Assembly (NCBI RefSeq): GCF_018622995.1
Contig: NZ_CP076022.1
Location: forward strand, 434,001 to 498,000
DNA: 64,000 bases
DNA from: Arthrobacter jiangjiafuii
GTDB lineage: Bacteria > Actinomycetota > Actinomycetes > Actinomycetales > Micrococcaceae
Reading direction: 5' to 3'
Position numbers and translations under genes: made by a program. This document shows positions 24,386 through 31,647 of this stretch, in pieces. The first letter of the stretch is position 1; every line of letters starts with the position of its first letter. The notes below the pieces were generated by a model that saw only the letters and a program-made list of their open reading frames with translations, was not told the DNA's origin and did not search any database.

Positions 24386-25615
24386 ATGACGGATACCACA
24401 AGAGTCGAGCCCTCGACGGGCGCAGGAACCGACAGCGTCCAGACGGACAACCTTCCCCAGCCTTTCCGTGAGGCAGACGGGAAGGGCTGGATCGATCTGG
24501 GCCCCCGGGATATTTGGCGGGACAAGGAAAATCCCGACATGCTTGTCCCGCCGCCCCGGGACGGCGGTGTCCTTCCCAACTGTAGGTTCAGCTTTTCCGA
24601 CGCCCATCAGCGCCTGCAGCCGGGCGGATGGACGCGAGAAGTGACCAACCGGGAACTGCCCATTTCCACCGATTTGGCCGGCGTGAACATGTGTCTGCAG
24701 CCTGGCGCATATCGGGAACTGCACTGGCACAAGGAAGCGGAATGGGGCTTCATGATCACGGGCAACGCCCGGGTCACCGCCATCGACGAAAAGGGGCGGT
24801 ACTTCATCGACGATGTTGTTGCCGGTGACCTTTGGAATTTCGAGGCCGGCCTGCCGCACAGCATCCAGGGACTGGACCAGGGCTGTGAATTCCTCCTTGT
24901 CTTTAGCGACGGGGACTTTTCGGAGTACAACACCTTCCTGCTCAGCGACTGGTTCGCCCATGTTCCGCGGGATGTGCTGGCAGCCAACCTGAAAAGGGAC
25001 GTCGCAGATATTTCGTCCTTCCCGCAGGACGAGAAATACATCTTTAAGGCCGAAGTCCCCGGGCCCATCTCGGAGGTCCAGCGGCCGACACCGGAGGGGA
25101 GGGTGCCGGACATGTTCAGCTTCCACATGGAAACCGCCACCCCCATCGTTTCGGAGGCCGGAACCGTACGGATCGTGGACGAAAACGTCTTCCCGGCGGC
25201 CAAGACCATCTCCGCGGCGTTCGTCGAGATTGAACCGGGCGGCATGCGTGAGCTGCACTGGCACCCGAGCGGTTCCGAGTGGCAGTACTGGGTGCAGGGC
25301 CGCGGGAAGATGACGATTTTCGATTCCGGCGGAATTGCCCGGACCTTCAACTACCAAGCCGGCGACGTCGGTGTGGTTCCACGGGTCGCCGGACACTATG
25401 TGCAGAACATCGGCGACGAGAGAATCGTCTACCTGGAGGTCTTCAAGAACCCGCAGTACAGCGAGGTTTCGGCGAACAAGTGGCTGGCGTCCAACCCTGC
25501 CTACATCGTTGCAGACCACCTGAATGTTTCCACGGACTTCGTTGAGTCCATGCCGATGAATGAAAAGCCGTCACCAGTCATCTGGTACGACCAGTCGAAG
25601 GTCCGGAAGGGCTGA
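24386..25615 (+). CDS. oxdC: Oxalate decarboxylase (bicupin, Mn-dependent)
   Basis: 409 residues with two cupin domains. Metal ligands by spacing to Bacillus OxdC: domain 1 His113, His115, Glu119, His158; domain 2 His291, His293, Glu298, His337. The arginines before each site (Arg110, Arg288) and Glu351 are kept. The lid loop reads SEYNT at 179-183, with the Glu (180) that favours decarboxylase over oxidase chemistry. It would convert oxalate to formate and CO2, consuming a proton. No signal peptide, so cytoplasmic. ATG 24386 has GAAGGA upstream. A flavoprotein gene follows 3 nt later and is probably co-transcribed. Confidence 0.95.
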   Translation: MTDTTRVEPSTGAGTDSVQTDNLPQPFREADGKGWIDLGPRDIWRDKENPDMLVPPPRDGGVLPNCRFSFSDAHQRLQPGGWTREVTNRELPISTDLAGVNMCLQPGAYRELHWHKEAEWGFMITGNARVTAIDEKGRYFIDDVVAGDLWNFEAGLPHSIQGLDQGCEFLLVFSDGDFSEYNTFLLSDWFAHVPRDVLAANLKRDVADISSFPQDEKYIFKAEVPGPISEVQRPTPEGRVPDMFSFHMETATPIVSEAGTVRIVDENVFPAAKTISAAFVEIEPGGMRELHWHPSGSEWQYWVQGRGKMTIFDSGGIARTFNYQAGDVGVVPRVAGHYVQNIGDERIVYLEVFKNPQYSEVSANKWLASNPAYIVADHLNVSTDFVESMPMNEKPSPVIWYDQSKVRKG

Positions 25616-25618
25616 CCG

Positions 25619-26581
25619 GTGGCCCGTATCCTGGTTGTCTCTTCCAGCCTGTTCGGTGCCAATGCGGACCTCGCCGCACTGATCCGGCCCGTGCTTGCCG
25701 GCCTCGGGGCGGAATACCGGTTGCGGGGAGTGAAGCAGCTGGTTCTGGCAGGCCAGATGGCACCCGGGGCGAGGGCCATCATGGCCAGGGGTGACGATCT
25801 GGCCTGGGCGGACGGCTTCATCTTCAGTTCACCGGCACATACCGGGCTGTTGTCTGCCGCAATGAAAGCCTTCATTGACGAGCATCACGATGCCGCCGAG
25901 ACCGGGGCTTTCATTGACAAGACCTTCACGGCGATGGCTACCGGCGCCTATCTGCACGCAGGCCAGGAGCATGTGGTGGCTGAGCTGAATGCCGTGGCGG
26001 CGATATGGGGCTGCGTGCTCGTACCGCCCTCCGGCGCCGACGCCGTCATCAACCACCTCAACGGGAACCCGTGGGGGCTCAGCTTTACGCTGCACCACGG
26101 CAGGGTGGACAACCGCGCGGCGGCCGAACAGGCGGTGCGCTCGCATCTGACCCGGTTCGTGGCCGTCACCGATGCCCTGGCTGCCACGCGCAGAGCCCAT
26201 CCGCCGGGCAGGGAACCCGCCACATCCGGCGGCAAAAACCGAAAGGAGAGGAAGGCCGTGCCCAGTGCAACCCATCCGCTGCGGGCCACCGATGTCTTCG
26301 TCGGTCCGCATGAGACCCCGCGGACGCCATCGAGGTCCTCCGGCTCAGCAAGGTCCTCAGGCTCATCCGGCCCATCCAGCCCGCCGGGCGGGCATTCGCC
26401 CACCAATCCCTTGCGGGCCGCCGACGTCTTCCGGGGTCCGCAGGATTCCGGGGCCGGCTCCGGTGTATCCGGCGGCGGCAGCGGGGCAGGCGGTGGCTCC
26501 AGCCCAGGCTCGGGCCATTCGCCGACCAATCCACTGCGGGCAACAGATGTGTTCCGGGGCCCGTACCAGAGCCGGCACTAA
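25619..26581 (+). CDS. Flavodoxin-fold NAD(P)H reductase with a C-terminal triple-repeat tail
   Basis: 320 residues from GTG 25619. Residues 1-195 resemble the WrbA/NADPH-FMN reductase flavodoxin fold: RILVVSSSLFGANADLAALI, and DGFIFSSPAHTGLLSAAMKA followed by FIDE as flavin-binding loops. Residues 196-218 are basic. Residues 219-320 are disordered Ser/Gly/Pro sequence with three copies of a 12-14-residue motif, (N/H)PLRA(T/A)DVF(R/V)GP, at 219, 263 and 304. A strong ribosome binding site sits before an in-frame GTG at 26258, so the tail may also be made alone as a 107-residue protein. It follows oxdC by 3 nt. The reductase call is good; the tail's role is unknown. Confidence 0.8.
   Translation: MARILVVSSSLFGANADLAALIRPVLAGLGAEYRLRGVKQLVLAGQMAPGARAIMARGDDLAWADGFIFSSPAHTGLLSAAMKAFIDEHHDAAETGAFIDKTFTAMATGAYLHAGQEHVVAELNAVAAIWGCVLVPPSGADAVINHLNGNPWGLSFTLHHGRVDNRAAAEQAVRSHLTRFVAVTDALAATRRAHPPGREPATSGGKNRKERKAVPSATHPLRATDVFVGPHETPRTPSRSSGSARSSGSSGPSSPPGGHSPTNPLRAADVFRGPQDSGAGSGVSGGGSGAGGGSSPGSGHSPTNPLRATDVFRGPYQSRH
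26242..26260 (+). promoter_or_regulatory. Strong internal ribosome binding site before an in-frame GTG
   Basis: AAAGGAG (26242-26248) is a perfect match to the 16S 3' end, 9 nt before GTG 26258. Initiation there would give a separate 107-residue protein (residues 214-320 of the flavoprotein frame) that consists only of the triple-repeat tail. Confidence 0.6.
26273..26569 (+). repeat. Three-copy peptide repeat (N/H)PLRA(T/A)DVF(R/V)GP
   Basis: Copies at 26273-26314, 26405-26446 and 26528-26569, spaced by 44 and 41 codons of Ser/Gly/Pro linker. Copies 2 and 3 share a longer unit, GHSPTNPLRA(A/T)DVFRGP. Within those 17 codons there are eight synonymous codon differences and only one amino-acid change, so the repeat is kept at the protein level rather than being a recent DNA duplication. 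Confidence 0.85.
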
Positions 26582-26594
26582 GGTCCGGCCGCGG

Positions 26595-26622
26595 GCGGAG
26601 GAGCATAGCGTTGCTCCTCCGC
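26595..26622. repeat. Perfect hairpin after the flavoprotein gene
   Basis: GCGGAGGAGCA (26595-26605) and TGCTCCTCCGC (26612-26622) with a 6-nt loop. No T tract follows, so it may be a Rho-assisted or mRNA-stabilising stem at the end of the oxdC operon. Confidence 0.6.
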
Positions 26623-26662
26623 GCGTGGCCGTGCCATCAGTCCACTGGAAGGAAGCGAGCCC

Positions 26663-27424
26663 ATGAGTGCTCCCGCCACGCCTCCATCGGATGTGCAGTA
26701 CGTTCACAAACATCCGGAAGTCATCCGTTTCCCGTTGATGGAACAGCCGTTCATCGGCTTCCTCCTGGCATTCGTCGCCGGTCTGCTCAACGCCTGGACC
26801 CTTGCCCACGCCGATACCTTCGCCACCGTCCAGTCCGGCAACGTGGTGTCCAGCGGCTTTTACCTGGTGGACGGTGACTGGGCTAAATTCACGCCCGCCA
26901 TCGTGTCGGTGCTGTGCTTTGGGGTGGGCTCGGCGCTGTCCGGGGTGCTAATGACTGCCTTCCTGCGCAGCGGCAGATCATTCACGCCAGGAATGCTGTT
27001 CGCGTTGTTCGCACTGCTGGTCATCGGCACCCTGCTTGCGGCGCTAACCGACATGGACCCGCGCTACATCGCCTTCGGGGTGAGCTTTGTTGCGGGGGGC
27101 CTTGGCAATTCCTTCCACAAGAACCACGGCATGCTCTACGGGGCAGTGGCCGTGACGTTCGTAGTGCAGATGGCGTTCAATTTCCTGATGCAGTCCGCCT
27201 TCTCCAAAAAGGGAGTCAACGGCGAACCGAACATCTACTGGTCAGGGGTCTTTTTCCTCGTGCTGCTGGGGTTCGCCGGGGGAGGAGCCATCGGCTTCCT
27301 GGCGGACACCTGGTTCAACGGGGCATCCATCGCCTTCGCCGCGCTGCTTTGCGCCATCCTGGGGATTATGTCGCTCCGCCAGCCCCGCGACCCCGATCCC
27401 ACCCCCGGCGGGCGCTTCGTCTAG
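26663..27424 (+). CDS. DUF1275 (YoaK family) membrane protein
   Basis: 253 residues with GGAAGG before the ATG. Six or seven hydrophobic segments span about 30-240. The family signature of a transmembrane start with an Asp/Asn-containing segment and an S/TGN turn is present: GFLLAFVAGLLNAWTL, then FATVQSGNVVSSGFYL, and later GGLGNSFHKNHG. The function of the family is unknown. It is preceded by the hairpin at 26595 and follows the oxalate/flavoprotein pair in the same direction. Confidence 0.9.
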   Translation: MSAPATPPSDVQYVHKHPEVIRFPLMEQPFIGFLLAFVAGLLNAWTLAHADTFATVQSGNVVSSGFYLVDGDWAKFTPAIVSVLCFGVGSALSGVLMTAFLRSGRSFTPGMLFALFALLVIGTLLAALTDMDPRYIAFGVSFVAGGLGNSFHKNHGMLYGAVAVTFVVQMAFNFLMQSAFSKKGVNGEPNIYWSGVFFLVLLGFAGGGAIGFLADTWFNGASIAFAALLCAILGIMSLRQPRDPDPTPGGRFV

Positions 27425-27439
27425 GGAGCAGGCGCCCAC

Positions 27440-27445
27440 TACGCT
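27440..27445 (+). promoter_or_regulatory. -10 box of the PLP enzyme gene (leaderless)
   Basis: TACGCT, 6 nt before ATG 27452. Confidence 0.55.
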
Positions 27446-27451
27446 GTAGCC

Positions 27452-28675
27452 ATGAGTCCCGCGCCTTCAGAGAGCCCAGTACCGCACGGTCATTCCAGCG
27501 GGAAGCTGTCCCCGGACACGGTGGTGGTATCCGCCGGCCGTCCGCCCCGTGAGCCGGACGCCCCGGTCAACCCGCCGATAGTGCTTTCCTCCACCTTCCA
27601 CGGCACCGGCACGCCTGCGCCGGGCGAGCGCGTGTACGGCCGCTACTCCAACCCCACCTGGGACCCGTTCGAGGCTGCGCTCGCCGAACTCGAAGGGGCT
27701 GCCCTTCCGGCGTTGGTCTACTCCTCAGGTCTGGCAGCTGTGGCGGCGGCGCTCTCTCTGGTTCCCGCCGGCGGAATCCTGGTGATGCCCCGGCACAGCT
27801 ATCAGGGCTCACTGCTTCTGGCCGCCGGGGAGGCAGCCAACGGGCGGTTCACCATCCGGACCGTGGACATCGCCAATACCGCCGAGGTCCTCGCCGCCCT
27901 GCACGGAACGGCCTCCGGAACAGATTCCTCAACAGGCGACGCCGCAGCGGCTGCCGCCCCGGCGGACATGCTGTGGATTGAAAGCCCAACCAACCCCATG
28001 CTCGAAGTGGCAGAGATCGAGGTCCTGGCCGCCGCAGCCCGCGACGTCGGGGCGCTGGTTGTCGCGGACAACACCTTCTCCACGCCGCTGGTGACGCGGC
28101 CCTTGGAACTGGGAGCCGACGTCGTGCTCCATTCCGTGACCAAGTACCTTGCCGGGCACTCGGATGTGGTGCTTGGTGCGCTGGCCACCTCGGACGGGGA
28201 GCTGCACGCACGCCTGCACCAGTACCGCTCGCTGCACGGCGCTGTGGGCGGCCCCTTCGAGGTGTGGCTGGCCCTGCGCGGCCTGCGGACCCTGGCCCTG
28301 CGGATCGAGCGCTCGCAGGCAAGCGCCGGTACCCTGGCGCAGCGGCTGCTGGCCCATCCGCAGGTTGAAGCGGTCCGCTATCCGGGCCTGCCCGACGACG
28401 CCGGCCATGAGCGGGCGGCCAAGCAGATGGACGGGTTCGGGTCGATTCTCTGCATTGAAGTGGCCGGCGGAGCCGCGGCAGCGCAGGCCGTGGCGGAAAA
28501 GGTGCGACTCTGGCTGCCGGCCACGTCGCTGGGTGGAGTGGAATCGCTGATCGAGCGCCGCCGGCGCCAGCCGGGGGAGCCGCTGACCGTGCCGGAGAAC
28601 CTGCTGCGGCTTTCCGTCGGGATTGAAAATGTCGAAGACCTCTGGGCCGACCTGTCCCAGGCACTGGCGCGGTAG
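27452..28675 (+). CDS. Cys/Met-metabolism PLP-dependent enzyme (cystathionine gamma-synthase/lyase type)
   Basis: 407 residues. Typical family landmarks: PPIVLSSTFH near residue 48, RYSNPTWDPFEAALAELEGA, YSSGLAAVAA, ESPTNPMLEV, VADNTFSTP and the PLP-binding Lys231 in HSVTKYLAGHSD. The C-terminus with SLGGVESLIERR and LRLSVGIENVEDL matches trans-sulfuration enzymes. The exact substrate (synthase, lyase or sulfhydrylase) cannot be fixed from the sequence. The start is supported by TACGCT 6 nt upstream. The TAG stop lies inside the -10 box of the next gene. Confidence 0.93.
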   Translation: MSPAPSESPVPHGHSSGKLSPDTVVVSAGRPPREPDAPVNPPIVLSSTFHGTGTPAPGERVYGRYSNPTWDPFEAALAELEGAALPALVYSSGLAAVAAALSLVPAGGILVMPRHSYQGSLLLAAGEAANGRFTIRTVDIANTAEVLAALHGTASGTDSSTGDAAAAAAPADMLWIESPTNPMLEVAEIEVLAAAARDVGALVVADNTFSTPLVTRPLELGADVVLHSVTKYLAGHSDVVLGALATSDGELHARLHQYRSLHGAVGGPFEVWLALRGLRTLALRIERSQASAGTLAQRLLAHPQVEAVRYPGLPDDAGHERAAKQMDGFGSILCIEVAGGAAAAQAVAEKVRLWLPATSLGGVESLIERRRRQPGEPLTVPENLLRLSVGIENVEDLWADLSQALAR

Positions 28676-28678
28676 GCT
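28673..28678 (+). promoter_or_regulatory. -10 box of the DUF2516 gene, overlapping the upstream stop codon
   Basis: TAGGCT, 6 nt before GTG 28685. Its first three bases are the TAG stop of the preceding PLP-enzyme gene. Confidence 0.55.
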
Positions 28679-28684
28679 GAAGCG

Positions 28685-29002
28685 GTGATCTACGTCTTGC
28701 TCCTCGAGCCTCTCCTGTACCGGGCCCTCGGCCTGGCCACGCTGCTGATTGCCCTCTGGGCGTTCCAGGATGCGCTGCGCCGGAAAGCTCCGGTCTTCGA
28801 AGCCGCTGACAAGCGCACCAAGGGCTTCTGGCTGGGGATGACCGGAGGCTCGGTGGCGGTGGGGCTGCTGAGCACGCTCGCCGCCGGGTCGCTGCTGCCC
28901 TTCACCCTGGTGGCGCTCGTGGCTGCCAGCGTCTATCTGGCAGATGTGAAGCCGTCCGTCAGCGGCTCCGGCCGCGGCTCGGGACCGTACGGACGCTGGT
29001 AG
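28685..29002 (+). CDS. DUF2516 family small membrane protein
   Basis: 105 residues with two or three membrane helices (about 8-27, 48-66 and 70-86). FQDALRR, ADKRTKGFWLGM and VYLADVKPSV are the recognisable conserved elements of the actinobacterial DUF2516 family. The function is unknown. GTG start with a -10 box 6 nt upstream, so leaderless. It converges with the methyltransferase gene 27 nt away. Confidence 0.85.
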   Translation: MIYVLLLEPLLYRALGLATLLIALWAFQDALRRKAPVFEAADKRTKGFWLGMTGGSVAVGLLSTLAAGSLLPFTLVALVAASVYLADVKPSVSGSGRGSGPYGRW

Positions 29003-29029
29003 CGCCCGTTTCCCTGAAAGGGGCAGGCA

Positions 29030-29821
29030 TCAGCCGGGCGCGACGGCGTCCCAGGCAACAGTGATTTCGCCCAGCCGCCAGCGGGCCGGGCCGTTCAGCA
29101 GCGGCCAGCCCGAAGCGCGCAGCGCGGTGCACATGGCCAGCCACCGCTGCCGGTTGCCGTAGGAGGCCTGCGGTGCAGCCTGGATCCATGCGGTGTCCAT
29201 CGCCTGCAGCAGGGCGTGGACTTTCTCGCCCGGCACATTGCGGTGGATCAGCGCCTTCGGCAGGCGCTCGGCCACATCCGACGGCAGGGTGAACGCGCCG
29301 AACCGCAGCGAGATGCTCAGCGACAGCGGCCCATGGGGATCCAGCTCCACCCACGTGGCCCGGCGCCCGATTTCATCGCAGGTGCCGTCCACAAAAATGC
29401 CGCCAACGGCCAGCCGGGACCGGACCATGTCCCAGTGCGCCTCGTACTCGTCCTCGGAATACTGGCGCAGCACGTTGAAGGCGCGGACCATGACCGGGCG
29501 GCGGCCTTCCACCGGAAGCTCGAAGCCGCCCTGCCGGAACGACAGTCCCTCACGCTCCAGCGGCTTGGCGGAGCGCACCCTGGCCGGATCGATTTCGATA
29601 CCGACGACGTCGACGTCGCGGCGTACCCGACCGAGCCTGGCATGCAGTTCGACGGCGGTTGTCGGGGCCGCGCCGTAACCCAGGTCAATGATGAGCGGAT
29701 CCGCCGCCCGCCGCAGCCGCCAGCCCTGCGGCCCGGCCAACCAACGATCCACCCGCCGCAGTCTGTTCGGGTTTGTAGTGCCCCTGGTCACATTTCCTAC
29801 GGGTTTCTGCGGTTTTTGCAC
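29030..29821 (-). CDS. Class I SAM-dependent methyltransferase
   Basis: 263 residues. SAM motif I is seen as [12 protein letters not shown] near residue 44, and a motif II acid in [11 protein letters not shown] near residue 75; RQGGFELP fits the following loop. [13 protein letters not shown] and [14 protein letters not shown] fit motifs IV-V. The substrate is unknown. The GTG start has TAACAT 6 nt upstream. It is divergent from gpmA. Confidence 0.85.
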   Translation of the reverse strand: MQKPQKPVGNVTRGTTNPNRLRRVDRWLAGPQGWRLRRAADPLIIDLGYGAAPTTAVELHARLGRVRRDVDVVGIEIDPARVRSAKPLEREGLSFRQGGFELPVEGRRPVMVRAFNVLRQYSEDEYEAHWDMVRSRLAVGGIFVDGTCDEIGRRATWVELDPHGPLSLSISLRFGAFTLPSDVAERLPKALIHRNVPGEKVHALLQAMDTAWIQAAPQASYGNRQRWLAMCTALRASGWPLLNGPARWRLGEITVAWDAVAPG

Positions 29822-29827
29822 GAAACA

Positions 29828-29833
29828 ATGTTA
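29828..29833 (-). promoter_or_regulatory. -10 box of the methyltransferase gene (leaderless)
   Basis: TAACAT on the minus strand, 6 nt before GTG 29821. Confidence 0.5.
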
Positions 29834-29936
29834 CGCGGCGGGGCGCGCTGCTCCTGACGGCGGCCGCGGCCGGACATCCGTGCGTAAACAGGGCCGGGAG
29901 GAGTGACTTCCCTGCCGCCGTCCGCGGGTCCTCCGT

Positions 29937-29942
29937 TACCAT
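29937..29942 (+). promoter_or_regulatory. -10 box of gpmA (leaderless)
   Basis: TACCAT, 7 nt before ATG 29950. It includes the first bases of an alternative ATG at 29941, which argues for the 29950 start. Confidence 0.5.
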
Positions 29943-29949
29943 GAGTGGT

Positions 29950-30699
29950 ATGACTTACAAACTGATCCTTCTGCGCCACGGCCAGAGCGAATGGAATGAA
30001 AAGAACCTGTTCACCGGCTGGGTGGACGTGGATCTGACGGACCTTGGCCGGGCCGAAGCCCTGCGGGGCGGCGAGCTGCTGGTGGAGAATGATCTCCTGC
30101 CGGACATCCTCTACACCTCCCGCCTGCAGCGGGCCATCAACACCGCCAACATTGCCCTGGGTGCGGCAGACCGCATCTGGATTGATGTCAAGCGCAGCTG
30201 GCGCCTGAACGAGCGCCACTACGGAGCCCTGCAGGGCAAGGACAAGGCGCAGACCCTCGCGGAATACGGCGAAGAGCAGTTCATGCTCTGGCGCCGTTCC
30301 TACGACACCCCGCCGCCGCCCCTGCCCGATGACAGTGACTTCTCGCAGGCGCACGATCCGCGGTATGCCGACCTGGCCCAGGACGAGCTGCCCCGCACGG
30401 AATGCCTCAAGGACGTCCTCGAGCGGTTCCTGCCGTACTGGGAATCGGACATCTCCGCTGACATCAAGACCGGCAAGACCGTCATGATCGCCGCTCACGG
30501 CAACTCGCTGCGCGCCCTGGTCAAGCACCTGGACGGGATCAGCGACGCCGATATCGCCGCCGTCAACATCCCCACCGGCATCCCGCTCGTGTACGAGCTG
30601 GATGAGGACCTCAAGCCCGTCAAGGCCGGCGGCACGTACCTGGATCCGGAAGCCGCTGCGGCCTCGATCAAGGCAGTGGCCAACCAGGGCAAGAAGTAG
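29950..30699 (+). CDS. gpmA: 2,3-bisphosphoglycerate-dependent phosphoglycerate mutase
   Basis: 249 residues from ATG 29950 (252 if 29941 is used). The phosphohistidine motif [20 protein letters not shown] is near the N-terminus, [15 protein letters not shown] follows, and the second catalytic His lies in [14 protein letters not shown]. It interconverts 3- and 2-phosphoglycerate in glycolysis and gluconeogenesis. The start is chosen because family members begin [11 protein letters not shown] and a -10-like TACCAT sits 7 nt before it. A strong terminator follows. Confidence 0.96.
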   Translation: MTYKLILLRHGQSEWNEKNLFTGWVDVDLTDLGRAEALRGGELLVENDLLPDILYTSRLQRAINTANIALGAADRIWIDVKRSWRLNERHYGALQGKDKAQTLAEYGEEQFMLWRRSYDTPPPPLPDDSDFSQAHDPRYADLAQDELPRTECLKDVLERFLPYWESDISADIKTGKTVMIAAHGNSLRALVKHLDGISDADIAAVNIPTGIPLVYELDEDLKPVKAGGTYLDPEAAAASIKAVANQGKK

Positions 30700-30726
30700 C
30701 ACTGGTTCTTTCAAGTTCCGGATGAA

Positions 30727-30762
30727 CAGGTAAGGGCGGCCCCGCGGGGCCGCCCTTACCTG
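30727..30762. terminator. Terminator between convergent gpmA and phoU
   Basis: Arms CAGGTAAGGGCGGCCCC (30727-30743) and GGGGCCGCCCTTACCTG (30746-30762) are perfectly complementary. A short T-rich stretch follows on the + side. It can serve both genes. Confidence 0.85.
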
Positions 30763-30800
30763 TATCTAGCAGCTTTTGATCACCGGATTCTTGCTGCCGG

Positions 30801-31463
30801 CTACCGGCTGGATTCGGAGAGCGGCTGCCATTCGCCGGTCACCAGGTAGTTGACCTTCCGGGTCACTGACACACCGTGATCGGCGAACCGTTCGAAGTAC
30901 CGGCTCGCCAGGGTCAGGTCCACCGTGCTGACGGCGGAGATATTCCAGTCCGGCGAGGCAATGGCCTTGAAGACGCTGGCGTGCAACTCGTTGATCCGGG
31001 TGTTGCAGGCGTAAATGTCGTTGCTCAGATCCAGGTTGCGGGTCTCCAGCAGCTCCGTCAGCAGCTGGGAAATCTGGAGGTCAAGGCGGGCCATTTCGCT
31101 GAAGGTGGCCACCATGGGTTCGGGGACCACATGCTCGGGGTACCGCAGCCGGGCCAGCTGGGCAATGTGCCGGGCCAGATCACCCATCCGCTCCAGCGAC
31201 GCGCTCATCCGCAGGGATCCCACGATCATCCGCAGGTCGCTCGCTACCGGACCCTGCAGGGCCAGGACGTCAATCGCGCGCTCGTCGAGGTCATTCTGCA
31301 GGAAATCGATCCGGGCATCGGCGGCAATGACATCCTGCGCCAGCTCGGTGTCGGCACCTTCGAAGGCGAGGGTGGCTTTCTGCATCGCTTCGGTGACCAG
31401 CTCGGAAATCTGGGTCAGCTCTTCGCCAATCTGATGAAGCTCGGCTTGGAAAACCTTACGCAC
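30801..31463 (-). CDS. phoU: Phosphate signalling complex protein PhoU
   Basis: 220 residues from GTG 31463, which has AAAGGA upstream; family members begin (M/V)RKVFQAEL. It is all-helical with two PhoU repeats. Metal-site-like stretches LRMIVGSLRMSASLERMGDL and ASRYFERFADHGVSV are clear. PhoU couples the Pst transporter to the sensor kinase and keeps the Pho regulon off when phosphate is high. It is divergent from senX3-regX3, the matching two-component system. Confidence 0.95.
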   Translation of the reverse strand: MRKVFQAELHQIGEELTQISELVTEAMQKATLAFEGADTELAQDVIAADARIDFLQNDLDERAIDVLALQGPVASDLRMIVGSLRMSASLERMGDLARHIAQLARLRYPEHVVPEPMVATFSEMARLDLQISQLLTELLETRNLDLSNDIYACNTRINELHASVFKAIASPDWNISAVSTVDLTLASRYFERFADHGVSVTRKVNYLVTGEWQPLSESSR

Positions 31464-31569
31464 TTCGGAGTCCTTTCGGTTGGGGCGGTTCACGGCAAAC
31501 AATCCGCGGCTGTTCGTTACAGCCTTGAGGACAGGATTTCAGCCGGGTGTTAACCGTTGGGCTACTTAA

Positions 31570-31587
31570 GATGAACGTTAGTTTAAC
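31570..31587. promoter_or_regulatory. Pho-box-like direct repeat between phoU and senX3
   Basis: GATGAAC-GTTA-GTTTAAC on the + strand, read on the minus strand as GTTAAAC-TAAC-GTTCATC. These are two 7-mers at an 11-bp period, similar to the GTTCAYC direct repeats bound by actinobacterial RegX3/PhoP. It lies in the divergent intergenic region and could control both phoU and senX3-regX3. Confidence 0.5.
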
Positions 31588-31635
31588 GCTTGGACATATG
31601 CCACCGGGGGTCCTGCCGCATCGTCCGCCTCAGCC

Positions 31636-31641
31636 TAAGCT
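31636..31641 (+). promoter_or_regulatory. -10 box of senX3 (leaderless)
   Basis: TAAGCT, 6 nt before GTG 31648. Confidence 0.55.
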
Positions 31642-31647
31642 AGGAGA

